Below, one piece after another: positions 9,322 to 17,734 of a stretch of 64,000 bases of DNA. The position numbers and the translations under genes were made by a program. Below the pieces are notes generated by a model that was given only the letters and a program-made list of their open reading frames with translations, was not told the DNA's origin and made no database searches. Position 1 is the first letter of the stretch; each line of letters starts with the position of its first letter. The stretch comes from an uncultured Hungatella sp. (GTDB lineage: Bacteria > Bacillota > Clostridia > Lachnospirales > Lachnospiraceae), in assembly GCA_910588505.1 (NCBI GenBank), contig CAJUPQ010000002.1, positions 31,644 through 95,643 of the forward strand. The letters run 5' to 3'.

Positions 9322-10164
9322 GTGCGTAACAGTAATATGAGAATTGAAAAAGTGATCAATAATAACGTAGTGAGCGCCCTGGACGGGGACGGGACGGAGG
9401 CCGTGGTTATGGGGCGGGGGATCGGCTACCACACAAAGCAGGGCATGGAGATCCCCCAAGATAAGATCGAGAAGGTCTTCCGCCTGGAAACTCCGGGGAC
9501 GGCAGGCAGATTTGGAAGCCTTCTGGAGAAGATACCTTTGGAGCATCTGCAGATCTCCACGGAGATCATCGACTATGCGGGGAATGTGCTGAACCGGAAG
9601 CTGAATGAGAGCATTTACCTGACTCTGACAGACCATATTAATTTTTCCATTGAGCGCTTCCGCATGAACATGATGTTCCGAAACCCTCTGATCCGGGAGG
9701 TGAAGAGTTTTTACAAGGAAGAGTACCTGGTGGGGGAGTACGCCATAGCTCTGGTGGAGCGGAAGCTGGGCATCAAGCTGCCATCGGACGAGGCGGCGTC
9801 CATTGCCCTGCATATCGTCAACGCGGAGTACAACATCAAGATGCGGGACACCATTGACATCACCAATCTGATCCAGGAAGTTTTGGGGATCATTGAAGGG
9901 TATTTTCAGATGAAGCTGGAGGAGCGTTCCATCAGCTATGAGAGGCTTATCACCCATGTGCGGTTTTTAGCAGAGCGGATCTACTGCAAGGAGCTTTTAG
10001 ACGAGGGGAGCCCGGAGTTCTGTCAGATGATCGCAAGGCTTTACCCCGAAGAGTACGGGTGCAGCCTGAAAGTGCGGGAGTACATCAAAGAGCGCTATGA
10101 GCACTCCGTGACGGATGAGGAAGTGGCGTATCTGGCCGTACATATCAAGAGGGTGCGGATGTAG
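9322..10164 (+). CDS. licT: LicT/BglG-family transcriptional antiterminator
   Basis: This is an RNA-binding antiterminator of PTS operons. The N-terminal CAT domain (MRIEKVINNNVVSAL, then VVMGRGIGY) closely matches LicT and is followed by two PTS regulation domains with conserved histidines (for example the LTDHINFSIER and ALHIVNAEY regions in PRD1, and THVRFLAERI and LAVHIKR in PRD2) that are phosphorylated by HPr and EII. The GTG at 9322 has AGGGG six bases upstream; the ATG at 9337 aligns better with the family N-terminus but lacks a ribosome site, so the start is uncertain by five residues. The RAT site in its own leader shows autoregulation. The downstream genes give its likely signal: uptake of N-acetylglucosamine or a related sugar. 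Confidence 0.92.
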   Translation: MRNSNMRIEKVINNNVVSALDGDGTEAVVMGRGIGYHTKQGMEIPQDKIEKVFRLETPGTAGRFGSLLEKIPLEHLQISTEIIDYAGNVLNRKLNESIYLTLTDHINFSIERFRMNMMFRNPLIREVKSFYKEEYLVGEYAIALVERKLGIKLPSDEAASIALHIVNAEYNIKMRDTIDITNLIQEVLGIIEGYFQMKLEERSISYERLITHVRFLAERIYCKELLDEGSPEFCQMIARLYPEEYGCSLKVREYIKERYEHSVTDEEVAYLAVHIKRVRM

Positions 10165-10248
10165 AGCAAAAGGAGAGCCGGCGCGTTTTATCCGCCTTTG
10201 CCGCAAGGGGCCGGCGGGGATGCTGGTTAATAAAAGGAGGCGATTTCA

Positions 10249-10743
10249 GTGTTTGGAGCTTTAAAGAAGATGTTTGGAGGCGGCCAGGAGGAGCAAAAAA
10301 AGGTGATCCTGGCTCCGGTTTCAGGAACGGTGATCCCCATGAGCCAGGTGGCGGATCCCACCTTCAGCCAGGAGATCCTGGGCAAGGGCGTGGCCATTGT
10401 GCCGGATTCGGGGGTGTTTGTGGCCCCGGCTGACGGGGAGGTGGCGGTGATGTTTGAGACAAAGCACGCGGTGAGCATCAAGGCGGACTGCGGGGCTGAG
10501 TTTATCATCCACATCGGCATGGACACGGTGAACCTGAAGGGAGAGCATTTTACCTCCTTTGTGGCCCAGGGTGATAAGGTGAAAGCGGGAGATAAGCTGG
10601 TGGAGGTGGACCTGGAGAAGGTGAAGGAGGCTGGTTACGACGTGACCACTCCTATCGTCATCTGCAATACTCCCAGTTTCCCTGGTATGGTGTGCCATAC
10701 AGGCATGGAAGTGAAGGCCCTGGATCCCATTATCGAGTTGTAA
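10249..10743 (+). CDS. PTS EIIA component, glucose (Crr) family
   Basis: This 164-residue cytoplasmic protein passes phosphate from HPr to the EIIB domain. It starts with GTG after AAAGGAGG. The conserved active-site histidine lies in FIIHIGMDTVNL (about His88), with the second conserved histidine in ETKHAVSI (about His73). APVSGTVIP and the GVAIVPDSG segment are typical of the EIIA-Glc fold. It is a free-standing EIIA between the antiterminator and HPr and probably serves the EIIBC protein encoded downstream, which has no A domain of its own. Confidence 0.93.
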   Translation: MFGALKKMFGGGQEEQKKVILAPVSGTVIPMSQVADPTFSQEILGKGVAIVPDSGVFVAPADGEVAVMFETKHAVSIKADCGAEFIIHIGMDTVNLKGEHFTSFVAQGDKVKAGDKLVEVDLEKVKEAGYDVTTPIVICNTPSFPGMVCHTGMEVKALDPIIEL

Positions 10744-10773
10744 GCAGGGGTCAGGTTCTTGAGGGTGAGAGTT

Positions 10774-11037
10774 ATGGAAAGCAAGACGTTTGTTTTGAGG
10801 GATCTGGAAGGGCTCCACGCCAGGAACGCGGCAAAAGTAGTTATGGCGGTTCAGGGCGGGGGAGACGTAAAAGTGACTGTCCGGTGCGGGGGCGTGGAAG
10901 CGGACGGGGAGAACATTCTGGAACTGATGTCCTTAAACGCCAGGTATGGCGCCGAACTTACGGTGACAGCTCTGGGGGAGAGGGCCCGGGAGATTTTGGA
11001 AAAGGTGGAGAAAGCAGTAAATGGCAGTATGATTTAA
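10774..11037 (+). CDS. HPr-like phosphocarrier without regulatory serine
   Basis: This is an 87-residue HPr-family protein that moves phosphate from Enzyme I to EIIA. The ATG at 10774, with GAGGG eight bases upstream, places the active histidine exactly at position 15 (GLHARNAAKVV). Two changes stand out. The residue three after His15, normally proline in HPr, is asparagine. The regulatory serine (Ser46 in B. subtilis) aligns with Asn47, in ENILELMSL. An HPr without that serine should not be phosphorylated by HPr kinase or act with CcpA, so this may be a carrier dedicated to this operon. A canonical HPr is expected elsewhere. Confidence 0.88.
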   Translation: MESKTFVLRDLEGLHARNAAKVVMAVQGGGDVKVTVRCGGVEADGENILELMSLNARYGAELTVTALGERAREILEKVEKAVNGSMI

Positions 11038-11055
11038 ACCCGTGGCGGGTTTAAA
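11033..11055 (+). other. Perfect hairpin between HPr and EIIBC genes
   Basis: A perfect 10-base inverted repeat (TTTAAACCCG and CGGGTTTAAA) with a three-base loop spans the HPr stop codon. There is no T-run, so it is more likely an mRNA stability or processing element than a terminator. Confidence 0.6.
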
Positions 11056-11100
11056 TAGACGAGTCAAACGGCCATTGGCCGGAAGAAAGGAGCTTTTATT

Positions 11101-12555
11101 ATGATGAAGTATTTCCAAAAACTTGGCAAAGCGTTGATGCTTCCCGTAGCGTGTCTGCCCGTGTGCGGTATCCTTATGGGTGTGGGCTACATATTGGCGC
11201 CGGCAGCCATGGCAGGCGAGGTTCAGGGCTTTACGGCGGGAGGATTCCTCTACAGCATGGGCCTGTTCCTGATTAAAGCAGGCGGCGCTCTGATTGACAA
11301 CATGTCCTGGCTGTTTGCCATCGGCGTGGCCGTAGGCATGGCTGACGACAGCGACGGCGCGGCAGGTCTTGCGGGCCTTGTATCTATGTTCATGATCACT
11401 ACCCTGTTGAGCAGCGGCACCGTAGCCGGCATTACCGGCAAGGAAGCCGACCCGGCCTTCGGAAAGATCGTGAACCAGTTTGTAGGTATCATCTCCGGTA
11501 TCATCGGAGCTACCTGCTATAATAAGTACAAGGGTGTAAAGCTTCCCAATGCCCTGGCGTTCTTTAGCGGCAAGCGGGCGGTAGCGATCTTTACAGCGGT
11601 TTATTCCATCGGCGCGGCCCTGGTGCTGTTCTTTGTATGGCCGGTGGTATACGGCGCGCTGGTAGCTATGGGCAAGGCGTTTATCGGCATGGGCGCTCTG
11701 GGCGCGGGCATCTACGCGTTCTTTAACCGTCTGCTGATCCCCTTTGGCCTTCATCACGCCCTCAACTCCGTGTTCTGGTTTGACGTGGCAGGGATCAACG
11801 ACCTTGGCAATTTCTGGGGCAACACCGGTACCTTTGGACAGACCGGTATGTATATGACAGGGTTCTTCCCATTCATGATGTTCGGTCTTCCGGCAGCGTG
11901 TCTGGCTATGTACCATACGGCGAAAACGGAAAAGAAGCAGATCGCTTACGGCCTTCTGGCATCAGCGGCCTTTTGTTCCTTCTTTACCGGCGTTACGGAG
12001 CCCATCGAGTTCGCGTTTATGTTCCTGGCTCCCGGACTTTATGTAGTTCATGCCCTTTTGGCAGGTATTACGGCAGGGATCACGGTGGCCCTTCCCATCC
12101 GCGCCGGATTCTCATTCTCAGGCGGCGCTGTGGATATGGTTTTAAGCTCCTTCACTCCATTGGCTCAGAATCCATGGCTTCTGATCCCCATAGGCATTGT
12201 GGTTGGCGTGATCTACTATGTGGTGTTCCGGTTTGTGATCATCAAGTTTGACCTGAAGACACCGGGCCGCGAGGATGACGAGGACGAGACCAAGGTGGTT
12301 CTGGCCAACAACGACTTTACTCAGGTTGCGGCGATCATCCTGGAGGGTGTAGGCGGCGCTGCCAATGTGACTTCCATTGACAACTGTATCACAAGACTCC
12401 GTCTGGAGGTGAAGGATTACACGGCTGTTGACGAGAAGAAGATCAAGTCCGCCGGCATCGCCGGCATCATTCGGCCAGGAAAGACATCGGTTCAGGTTAT
12501 TGTGGGAACCCAGGTGCAGTTTGTGGCAGATGAGTTTAAGAAACTCTGCAAGTAA
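11101..12555 (+). CDS. nagE: PTS EIIBC permease, N-acetylglucosamine type
   Basis: This 484-residue protein imports and phosphorylates a hexose, probably N-acetylglucosamine. The N-terminal EIIC domain has about ten membrane segments and NagE-like motifs: FFSGKRAVAI, NRLLIPFGLHHALN, TGFFPFMMFGLPAACLAMY, FFTGVTEPIEF, and FDLKTPGRED at the linker. The C-terminal EIIB domain has the phosphorylated cysteine in IDNCITRLRLEV (about Cys429). The protein is shorter than E. coli NagE because EIIA is separate. Start ATG lies behind AAAGGAG. Substrate assignment rests on the similarity to NagE rather than PtsG; glucosamine or glucose are not excluded. Confidence 0.87.
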   Translation: MMKYFQKLGKALMLPVACLPVCGILMGVGYILAPAAMAGEVQGFTAGGFLYSMGLFLIKAGGALIDNMSWLFAIGVAVGMADDSDGAAGLAGLVSMFMITTLLSSGTVAGITGKEADPAFGKIVNQFVGIISGIIGATCYNKYKGVKLPNALAFFSGKRAVAIFTAVYSIGAALVLFFVWPVVYGALVAMGKAFIGMGALGAGIYAFFNRLLIPFGLHHALNSVFWFDVAGINDLGNFWGNTGTFGQTGMYMTGFFPFMMFGLPAACLAMYHTAKTEKKQIAYGLLASAAFCSFFTGVTEPIEFAFMFLAPGLYVVHALLAGITAGITVALPIRAGFSFSGGAVDMVLSSFTPLAQNPWLLIPIGIVVGVIYYVVFRFVIIKFDLKTPGREDDEDETKVVLANNDFTQVAAIILEGVGGAANVTSIDNCITRLRLEVKDYTAVDEKKIKSAGIAGIIRPGKTSVQVIVGTQVQFVADEFKKLCK

Positions 12556-12606
12556 ACTTGTGGATATATTTACAAATGAAGAGTACAAAATGACATTGAA
12601 TTTCCT

Positions 12607-12642
12607 CGCTTTCCCCTCTATAATAGAGGGGAAAGCGTTTTT
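12607..12642 (+). terminator. Rho-independent terminator of the PTS operon
   Basis: A long perfect stem (CGCTTTCCCCTCT and AGAGGGGAAAGCG) with a five-base loop is followed by five T residues. It separates the PTS operon from galE. Confidence 0.92.
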
Positions 12643-12675
12643 AGGCTATAAGACGCGAGAATGGAGGAAAATGAT

Positions 12676-13695
12676 ATGGCGATTTTGGTAACTGGCGGAG
12701 CCGGCTATATTGGAAGCCACACCTGCGTGGAACTGCTGAATGCCGGGTACGACGTGGTGGTTCTGGACAATCTGTGTAATTCCTGCAAGGAGTCCATAGT
12801 CCGGGTGGAGGAGATCACAGGCAAGAAGGTTACGTTTTACGAGGCGGACCTTCTGGATCAGCCGGCGGTGAAAAAGGTGTTTGACAATGAGAAGATCGAG
12901 TCGGTCATCCATTTTGCCGGCCTGAAGGCAGTGGGAGAGTCGGTGTACAAACCTCTGGAGTACTACCACAATAATATAACCGGCACGGTGATTTTGTGCG
13001 ACGAGATGAGAAAACATGGGGTGAAGAGCATTGTGTTCAGCTCATCCGCCACGGTTTACGGCAACCCGGCCTTTGTCCCCATCACGGAGGAGTGCCCCAA
13101 GGGCGAGATCACTAATCCCTACGGACGGACAAAGGGCATGTTGGAGCAGGTTCTTACAGATCTCCACACTGCGGACCCGGAGTGGCAGATCATGCTCCTT
13201 CGCTACTTTAACCCTATCGGAGCTCACGAGTCCGGAAGGATCGGGGAGAACCCCAAGGGAATTCCCAACAACCTCCTTCCCTATATTACCCAGGTGGCTG
13301 TGGGAAAACTGGTGTGCCTGGGCGTGTTCGGCAATGACTACGATACTCCCGATGGAACCTGCGTGAGGGATTACATCCACGTGGTAGATCTGGCAGACGG
13401 CCATGTGAAGGCGCTGCAGAAGCTGGAGAAGAGCGAAGGCGGCGTGTGGATCTATAACCTGGGAACCGGCACCGGATACAGCGTGCTGGATGTGATCAAT
13501 GCCTTTGAGGAGGTTAACCAGTTAAAGATCAACTACGTGTTCAAGGAGCGGAGGGCCGGGGACGTGCCCCAGTGCTACGCGGACCCGTCCAAGGCTAAGG
13601 CGGAGCTGGGCTGGGTGGCCAAGAGAGGGATCAGGGAGATGTGTCAGGATTCCTGGAGATGGCAGAAGAATAATCCGGAGGGGTATGTGGAGTAG
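12676..13695 (+). CDS. galE: UDP-glucose 4-epimerase
   Basis: This 339-residue enzyme interconverts UDP-glucose and UDP-galactose, or the N-acetyl forms. The start is the ATG at 12676, with GGAGG eight bases upstream; an ATG 15 bases earlier lies inside that ribosome site. The N-terminal NAD-binding motif is TGGAGYIGS, the catalytic SSSATVYG serine region and the YGRTK tyrosine-lysine pair are present, and the C-terminal region ([25 protein letters not shown]) is typical of GalE. It stands alone after the PTS terminator, with a hairpin after it. It may feed UDP-Gal or UDP-GalNAc to the glycan genes further on, but this is inference. Confidence 0.95.
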   Translation: MAILVTGGAGYIGSHTCVELLNAGYDVVVLDNLCNSCKESIVRVEEITGKKVTFYEADLLDQPAVKKVFDNEKIESVIHFAGLKAVGESVYKPLEYYHNNITGTVILCDEMRKHGVKSIVFSSSATVYGNPAFVPITEECPKGEITNPYGRTKGMLEQVLTDLHTADPEWQIMLLRYFNPIGAHESGRIGENPKGIPNNLLPYITQVAVGKLVCLGVFGNDYDTPDGTCVRDYIHVVDLADGHVKALQKLEKSEGGVWIYNLGTGTGYSVLDVINAFEEVNQLKINYVFKERRAGDVPQCYADPSKAKAELGWVAKRGIREMCQDSWRWQKNNPEGYVE

Positions 13696-13737
13696 GGGTT
13701 TCTGTCAGACAGAGATGATGGAGGAAAGCAGCAGAAC

Positions 13738-13767
13738 GAAAAGCAGGGGGATGTCCCTGCTTTTCTT
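13738..13767 (+). terminator. Terminator-like hairpin after galE
   Basis: GAAAAGCAGGG (13738-13748) pairs with the end of TCCCTGCTTTTC (13754-13765) and is followed by TT and A-rich sequence. The T-run is weak, but the stem is good and no gene continues. Confidence 0.65.
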
Positions 13768-13890
13768 AAAATATGTTAAAAATATGACATATAAACCTTA
13801 AGTTTTTGCCGGTTATTGTAGATTTTGTGTGTAGATTTTGCTAAAATATGCGTTCTGCGTCAATTTTCGACAAAAAATTTTTTGAATGCA

Positions 13891-13919
13891 TTGACATAAA
13901 AAAATATATAGTGCATAAT
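13891..13919 (+). promoter_or_regulatory. Distal promoter of the flagellar cluster
   Basis: The 13696-14092 gap holds no gene and is AT-rich. It contains TTGACA at 13891-13896, a 17-base spacer and CATAAT at 13914-13919, a strong sigma-A-type promoter reading towards flgB. Confidence 0.75.
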
Positions 13920-13965
13920 TAAGGAATTAAGGTGTTACGATCGAAAATAATCCATGTTTTTAAAG

Positions 13966-13994
13966 TTGATTTTCAAGAAGAAAAGTGATATTAT
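13966..13994 (+). promoter_or_regulatory. Proximal promoter of the flagellar cluster
   Basis: TTGATT at 13966-13971, a 17-base spacer and TATTAT at 13989-13994 form a second sigma-A-type promoter about 90 bases before the flgB start. Having two housekeeping promoters fits the top of a flagellar hierarchy whose own sigma factor is encoded inside the cluster. Confidence 0.65.
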
Positions 13995-14092
13995 AATTGA
14001 AGCATGGTCTCAATAGATTTGATACCAATTATTTACTATTGCAAAAATTTGGACTTTCATGGAAAATAGAATGAGAGAGGAGAGAGTTTTTT

Positions 14093-14485
14093 ATGTACGA
14101 GATGTATGGCAATGGGTTGGCTCTGACCGAGAAGGTACTGGATTTTTTGTGGCAGCGCCAGATCGTATCCTTGAATAATGTGGCCAATGTAGACACTCCG
14201 GGATTTAAGTCCCAGTACATAACATTTGAAGAAGAACTTGGCAAGAGGATCACAGAGGCCAACAAGGGCAGGCGGTCAGCCAGACAGTCGGTGTATGACG
14301 CCATCGGCGCTTCTCAGTCATGGCTTAACACCACATGGGATGAATCCAGCAGGTTAGACGGCAACAACGTGGATATGGATCAGGAACAGGTGGAGATCGT
14401 CCGGTCAGCCTACGAGTACCAGTACATGTTGAACTCTTTTAATAACGATATAAACCGGCTTAAGAGCGCGGCGCGGAATTTTTAA
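14093..14485 (+). CDS. flgB: Flagellar basal-body proximal rod protein FlgB
   Basis: This 130-residue protein is a component of the rod in the flagellar basal body. The conserved N-terminal SLNNVANVDTPGFK motif shared by flagellar rod and hook proteins is clear. The C-terminal helix (EIVRSAYEYQYMLNSFNNDINRLKSAARNF) matches FlgB. The start follows GAGAGGAG. It is the first gene of the flagellar cluster. In most Firmicutes flgC comes next, but here fliE follows and flgC is displaced by about 15 kb. Confidence 0.95.
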   Translation: MYEMYGNGLALTEKVLDFLWQRQIVSLNNVANVDTPGFKSQYITFEEELGKRITEANKGRRSARQSVYDAIGASQSWLNTTWDESSRLDGNNVDMDQEQVEIVRSAYEYQYMLNSFNNDINRLKSAARNF

Positions 14486-14552
14486 TATTAAGATTTAACG
14501 TCAGAAGCTTAAGACGGCGGATATAGAGAAAACCAGATTTTAAGATAAGGGG

Positions 14553-14888
14553 ATGGGAAACGTTATGGAAGGAGTATCATTTATTACTCCCATGCAGCTG
14601 TGGAGTGCAGGGGGGATAGGGGGCGGTCTGGAGGAAACCCAGATGATGCCTTCACTGAACGCGGAGGCGTCATTGTTTAAGGATGTTTTTAAAAATACCA
14701 TTAACCAGGTGAGGGAGACTCAGGCAGATGTGGAGTATAAACAGTATCTGCTGAGCACAGGCCAGATCGATGACGCTCACACCTTACCGATCGCGGAGGC
14801 AAAAGCCAGCCTTAGTCTTGATGTACTCATAACATTGCGGAACAAAACATTAGAGTCCTACAATGAACTGATCAAGATGAATGTTTAA
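14553..14888 (+). CDS. fliE: Flagellar hook-basal body protein FliE
   Basis: FliE joins the MS ring to the rod. The protein is about 107-111 residues. Its C-terminal part (FKNTINQVRETQADVEYKQYLLSTGQIDDAHTLPIAEAKASLSLDVLITLRNKTLESYNELIKMNV, read here in pieces) follows the FliE pattern of an alpha-helical domain ending in Y.E...M.V. Two starts are possible: ATG at 14553, almost touching AAGGGG, or ATG at 14565 with better spacing; I lean to 14565 but list the longer form. It lies between flgB and fliF, as expected if flgC were removed. Confidence 0.9.
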   Translation: MGNVMEGVSFITPMQLWSAGGIGGGLEETQMMPSLNAEASLFKDVFKNTINQVRETQADVEYKQYLLSTGQIDDAHTLPIAEAKASLSLDVLITLRNKTLESYNELIKMNV

Positions 14889-14916
14889 GATCTGACAGGA
14901 AGTACATGTTGGGGAA

Positions 14917-16701
14917 TTGGATAGGGGCAGCAGCAGGCTGCGGCAAAGAAAAAATGACAAAAGGTTGGATGAAGAAGTGGATAATTTAAAAGAACGCTGG
15001 CAAGGTGTCCCGGAAAAAACCCAGAAGATCATAAAAGCAATTGCAGGAGGAACGGCTGTGATTGCTTTAATTGCGATTCTTGCCCTGTATCTTCTGGGGG
15101 GAGATTCGAATTATTCTACGCTGTTCACAGGGCTTAGCCAGGAGGAGGCAACCCAGGTGGTGGGGCTTCTCCAGGATGAGGGAATCGAATATCGCTATGA
15201 CGCCAATAGCGGGGCTATACGGGTTCCGGAAACAATGGTTGAAAAGACCAGAGTGGACCTGTTGAGCAAAGGATACCCAAAGAGCGGTTTCGCGTATGAT
15301 ATGTATCTGAACAATACAGGTCTGATGACCACAGAATCAGATAAAAAGCTGATCACCAAGTATGAGCTGCAGGACCGCTTAGGGGCCACCATCAGGATGT
15401 TTGACGGTGTTCAGGACGCTAAAGTCACCATCACCGAGGGGACGGAGGCTCTCTACGCGTGGGAGGATGATTCCGCCGCGGATGCCTCGGCTTCGGTCAT
15501 GGTCACCATGAAAAGCGGCAGCACGCTTACAGCGGACAAAGCTCAGGCTGTGAAGAATCTGATCTCCCATGCGGTAAAGGGAATGAATTTTACCAATGTG
15601 GCAGTGTTTGACGCGGACACCATGATGGAGGTAGGCGGTACCGGGGATGGCACCAGCGCCGCCGGGGCAGCGTCGGACCTTGCCAGCCTGACTACTTTGG
15701 TGGAGAATAGTATTGCGGCCAATGTCAGAAGGGTCTTGGAGAAGCTTTACGGCGCAGGCAATGTGGCAGTGTCGGTAAAAGGTACTCTCAACATGGAGCG
15801 CCTGATCCAGGAGAGCACGCAGTATTCTACTCCGGAGAAGATCAACGAGCAGGATAAAACGGGGATCTTGGAGCGGGAAGATATTACCAGTGAGGGAAGC
15901 GCCGCGGCTAACCAGAACGCTGGCGGGCTGGTGGGGGCTGATGCCAACGCGGATGTTCCCAGGTATACCAATGAGGACGGAACCGGAGCAGCCCAAGATC
16001 AATACAGCAACTATACAGCCTCCAGAGAGTGGCTGGTAAATGTGTTAAAAGAGCAGCGCCAGATTGATCCGGGGATTCTGGAGGACACTACCATCGGCGT
16101 GGTGGTCATTACGGGAAGGACGGACACTCCTACTCAGGAACAGCTCATCAGACTGGTTGCCAATTCTGCCGGTATCCCGGTGGAGACGGCGGCGGACAAG
16201 ATAACCATCATCCGCGACGCGGGAGTGGTGGTGGATGTACCGCAGCCGCCCGATACACAGACCGGAGGGGACGTTCTGGAGATCGTCCGGACGATACCAT
16301 TGCCGATTCTGATCGCCATCGGAGCGGGAATCCTTCTGCTTCTGCTGCTTCTTATCCTGCTTCTGATCAGAGGCAGAAAGCACAGGAGAGGTGAAGTTGT
16401 CATGGAAGGCGGCGACTTTATCGACGGCGACGCGCTGTCAGCCGACGGGCTGGAAGGCGAAAATCTGGCTCTTGCCGAGGAAGGCGCGGGCATGACGCCG
16501 GCTATGGAAGAGGAAGACGAGTTTGCTAAGAATGAGGAGATCATGAATCTACGGATGCAGCGCAGTCTGCGTCTGAAGCAGAATATCGGCGACTTTGTGG
16601 ATCAGAACCCGCAGATCGCGGCGAAATTAGTACAGAGCTGGCTGAGAGGAGAGGAGGTAGACGGAGATGGCAGAGGCAAACGTTCCGGCAGAAGTAAGTA
16701 A
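14917..16701 (+). CDS. fliF: Flagellar MS-ring protein FliF
   Basis: FliF forms the membrane ring that is the base of the flagellum. The 594-residue protein has an N-terminal membrane segment (about residues 43-63), a first periplasmic ring-building motif (SNYSTLFTGLSQEEATQVV), a second membrane segment near residue 460-485 (long Leu/Ile run) and a C-terminal FliG-binding tail (FVDQNPQIAAKLVQSWL). The start is unclear: the frame begins after a TGA at 14893, and only TTG at 14917, TTG at 14962 or GTG at 14977 are available, none with an ideal ribosome site. The end overlaps fliG by 35 bases. Confidence 0.93.
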   Translation: MDRGSSRLRQRKNDKRLDEEVDNLKERWQGVPEKTQKIIKAIAGGTAVIALIAILALYLLGGDSNYSTLFTGLSQEEATQVVGLLQDEGIEYRYDANSGAIRVPETMVEKTRVDLLSKGYPKSGFAYDMYLNNTGLMTTESDKKLITKYELQDRLGATIRMFDGVQDAKVTITEGTEALYAWEDDSAADASASVMVTMKSGSTLTADKAQAVKNLISHAVKGMNFTNVAVFDADTMMEVGGTGDGTSAAGAASDLASLTTLVENSIAANVRRVLEKLYGAGNVAVSVKGTLNMERLIQESTQYSTPEKINEQDKTGILEREDITSEGSAAANQNAGGLVGADANADVPRYTNEDGTGAAQDQYSNYTASREWLVNVLKEQRQIDPGILEDTTIGVVVITGRTDTPTQEQLIRLVANSAGIPVETAADKITIIRDAGVVVDVPQPPDTQTGGDVLEIVRTIPLPILIAIGAGILLLLLLLILLLIRGRKHRRGEVVMEGGDFIDGDALSADGLEGENLALAEEGAGMTPAMEEEDEFAKNEEIMNLRMQRSLRLKQNIGDFVDQNPQIAAKLVQSWLRGEEVDGDGRGKRSGRSK

Positions 16702-17734
16702 TCCGGCAGGGAAACCGGAAGGCGACGCTCCCATAACAAACCCAAAAAGCAAAGCTGCTCTGGTGGTTGTATCCCTGGGAGCGGACAGGGCGTCCCAGAT
16801 CTACAAGTACCTTAGCGAGGAAGATATCGAGGAGCTTACATACGAGGTGGCAAAGCTGGGAAAGACTACGAACACACAGGTCGAGACCACGCTGGATGAA
16901 TTTTATAAATTGTGCCTTACCCATAAGATGATGACCGACGGCGGCCTGGATTATGCCAGGAACGTATTGGAGAAAGCTTTCGGTGAATCCACAGCCAGAA
17001 ATCTTTTGGAGAAGGTGTCAAAGACTCTCCAGTCCAAGCCGTTTAACTTCTTTATGAAGGGAGATCCCAAAGCCCTCCTGTCCCTTTTGCAGAATGAGAG
17101 GCCTCAGGTTATTGCTTTGATCATGGCTTATATGGACGCGGAGCAGGCGGCTCAGGTGTTGGAGCAGCTTCCGGACGAGAAGAGGATTCTTACTGTGGAG
17201 AGCATGGCCCGCATGGACCGGGTCTCCCCCGAGGCCATTGCTATTGTGGAGGAGGAGATGAAGAGGAAGTTTGCTACGATTATCACCAGTGAGGATAATA
17301 TGAACCTTGGCGGCGTGGACTATGTGGCGGACATGATGAATCACATCGACCGCGGAAGCGAGCGGAAGATCTTCGAGGAATTGGACAAAAGAAATCCGGA
17401 GCTGTCCCAGAGTATTCGGGAGAAGATGTTTGTGTTCGAGAATATCCTGGATATGGACGACAGATCCGTACAGCGTTTTGTCAGGGACTGCGACAGCAAG
17501 GATGTGGTGTTTGCCCTCAAGGGTTCTTCGGAAGATATGAAAGCTACGTTCTTCCGAAATATGTCTAAACGTATGGCAGAGTCTGTCCGGGCCGACTTAG
17601 AGATCACTACCAATGTCAAGAGAAAAGACGTGGAGGAAGCTCAGCAGCGCATTGTTAACATTATCCGCAGACTGGAAGATCAAGGCGAAGTGATCATCAA
17701 GAAGGGAGGAGCGGATGATGATATCATCCTCTAA
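16667..17734 (+). CDS. fliG: Flagellar motor switch protein FliG
   Basis: FliG is the torque-generating switch protein on the cytoplasmic face of the MS ring. The 355-residue sequence has N, middle and C domains in order. The conserved EHPQ motif of the middle domain reads ERPQ (about residues 144-147). The C-terminal torque helix contains the usual charged residues (DRSVQRFVRDCDSKDVVFALKG). The N-terminus is extended by about 25 Pro/Ala-rich residues. The ATG follows GGAGG and overlaps fliF, indicating coupling. Confidence in identity is very high. Confidence 0.97.
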   Translation: MAEANVPAEVSNPAGKPEGDAPITNPKSKAALVVVSLGADRASQIYKYLSEEDIEELTYEVAKLGKTTNTQVETTLDEFYKLCLTHKMMTDGGLDYARNVLEKAFGESTARNLLEKVSKTLQSKPFNFFMKGDPKALLSLLQNERPQVIALIMAYMDAEQAAQVLEQLPDEKRILTVESMARMDRVSPEAIAIVEEEMKRKFATIITSEDNMNLGGVDYVADMMNHIDRGSERKIFEELDKRNPELSQSIREKMFVFENILDMDDRSVQRFVRDCDSKDVVFALKGSSEDMKATFFRNMSKRMAESVRADLEITTNVKRKDVEEAQQRIVNIIRRLEDQGEVIIKKGGADDDIIL

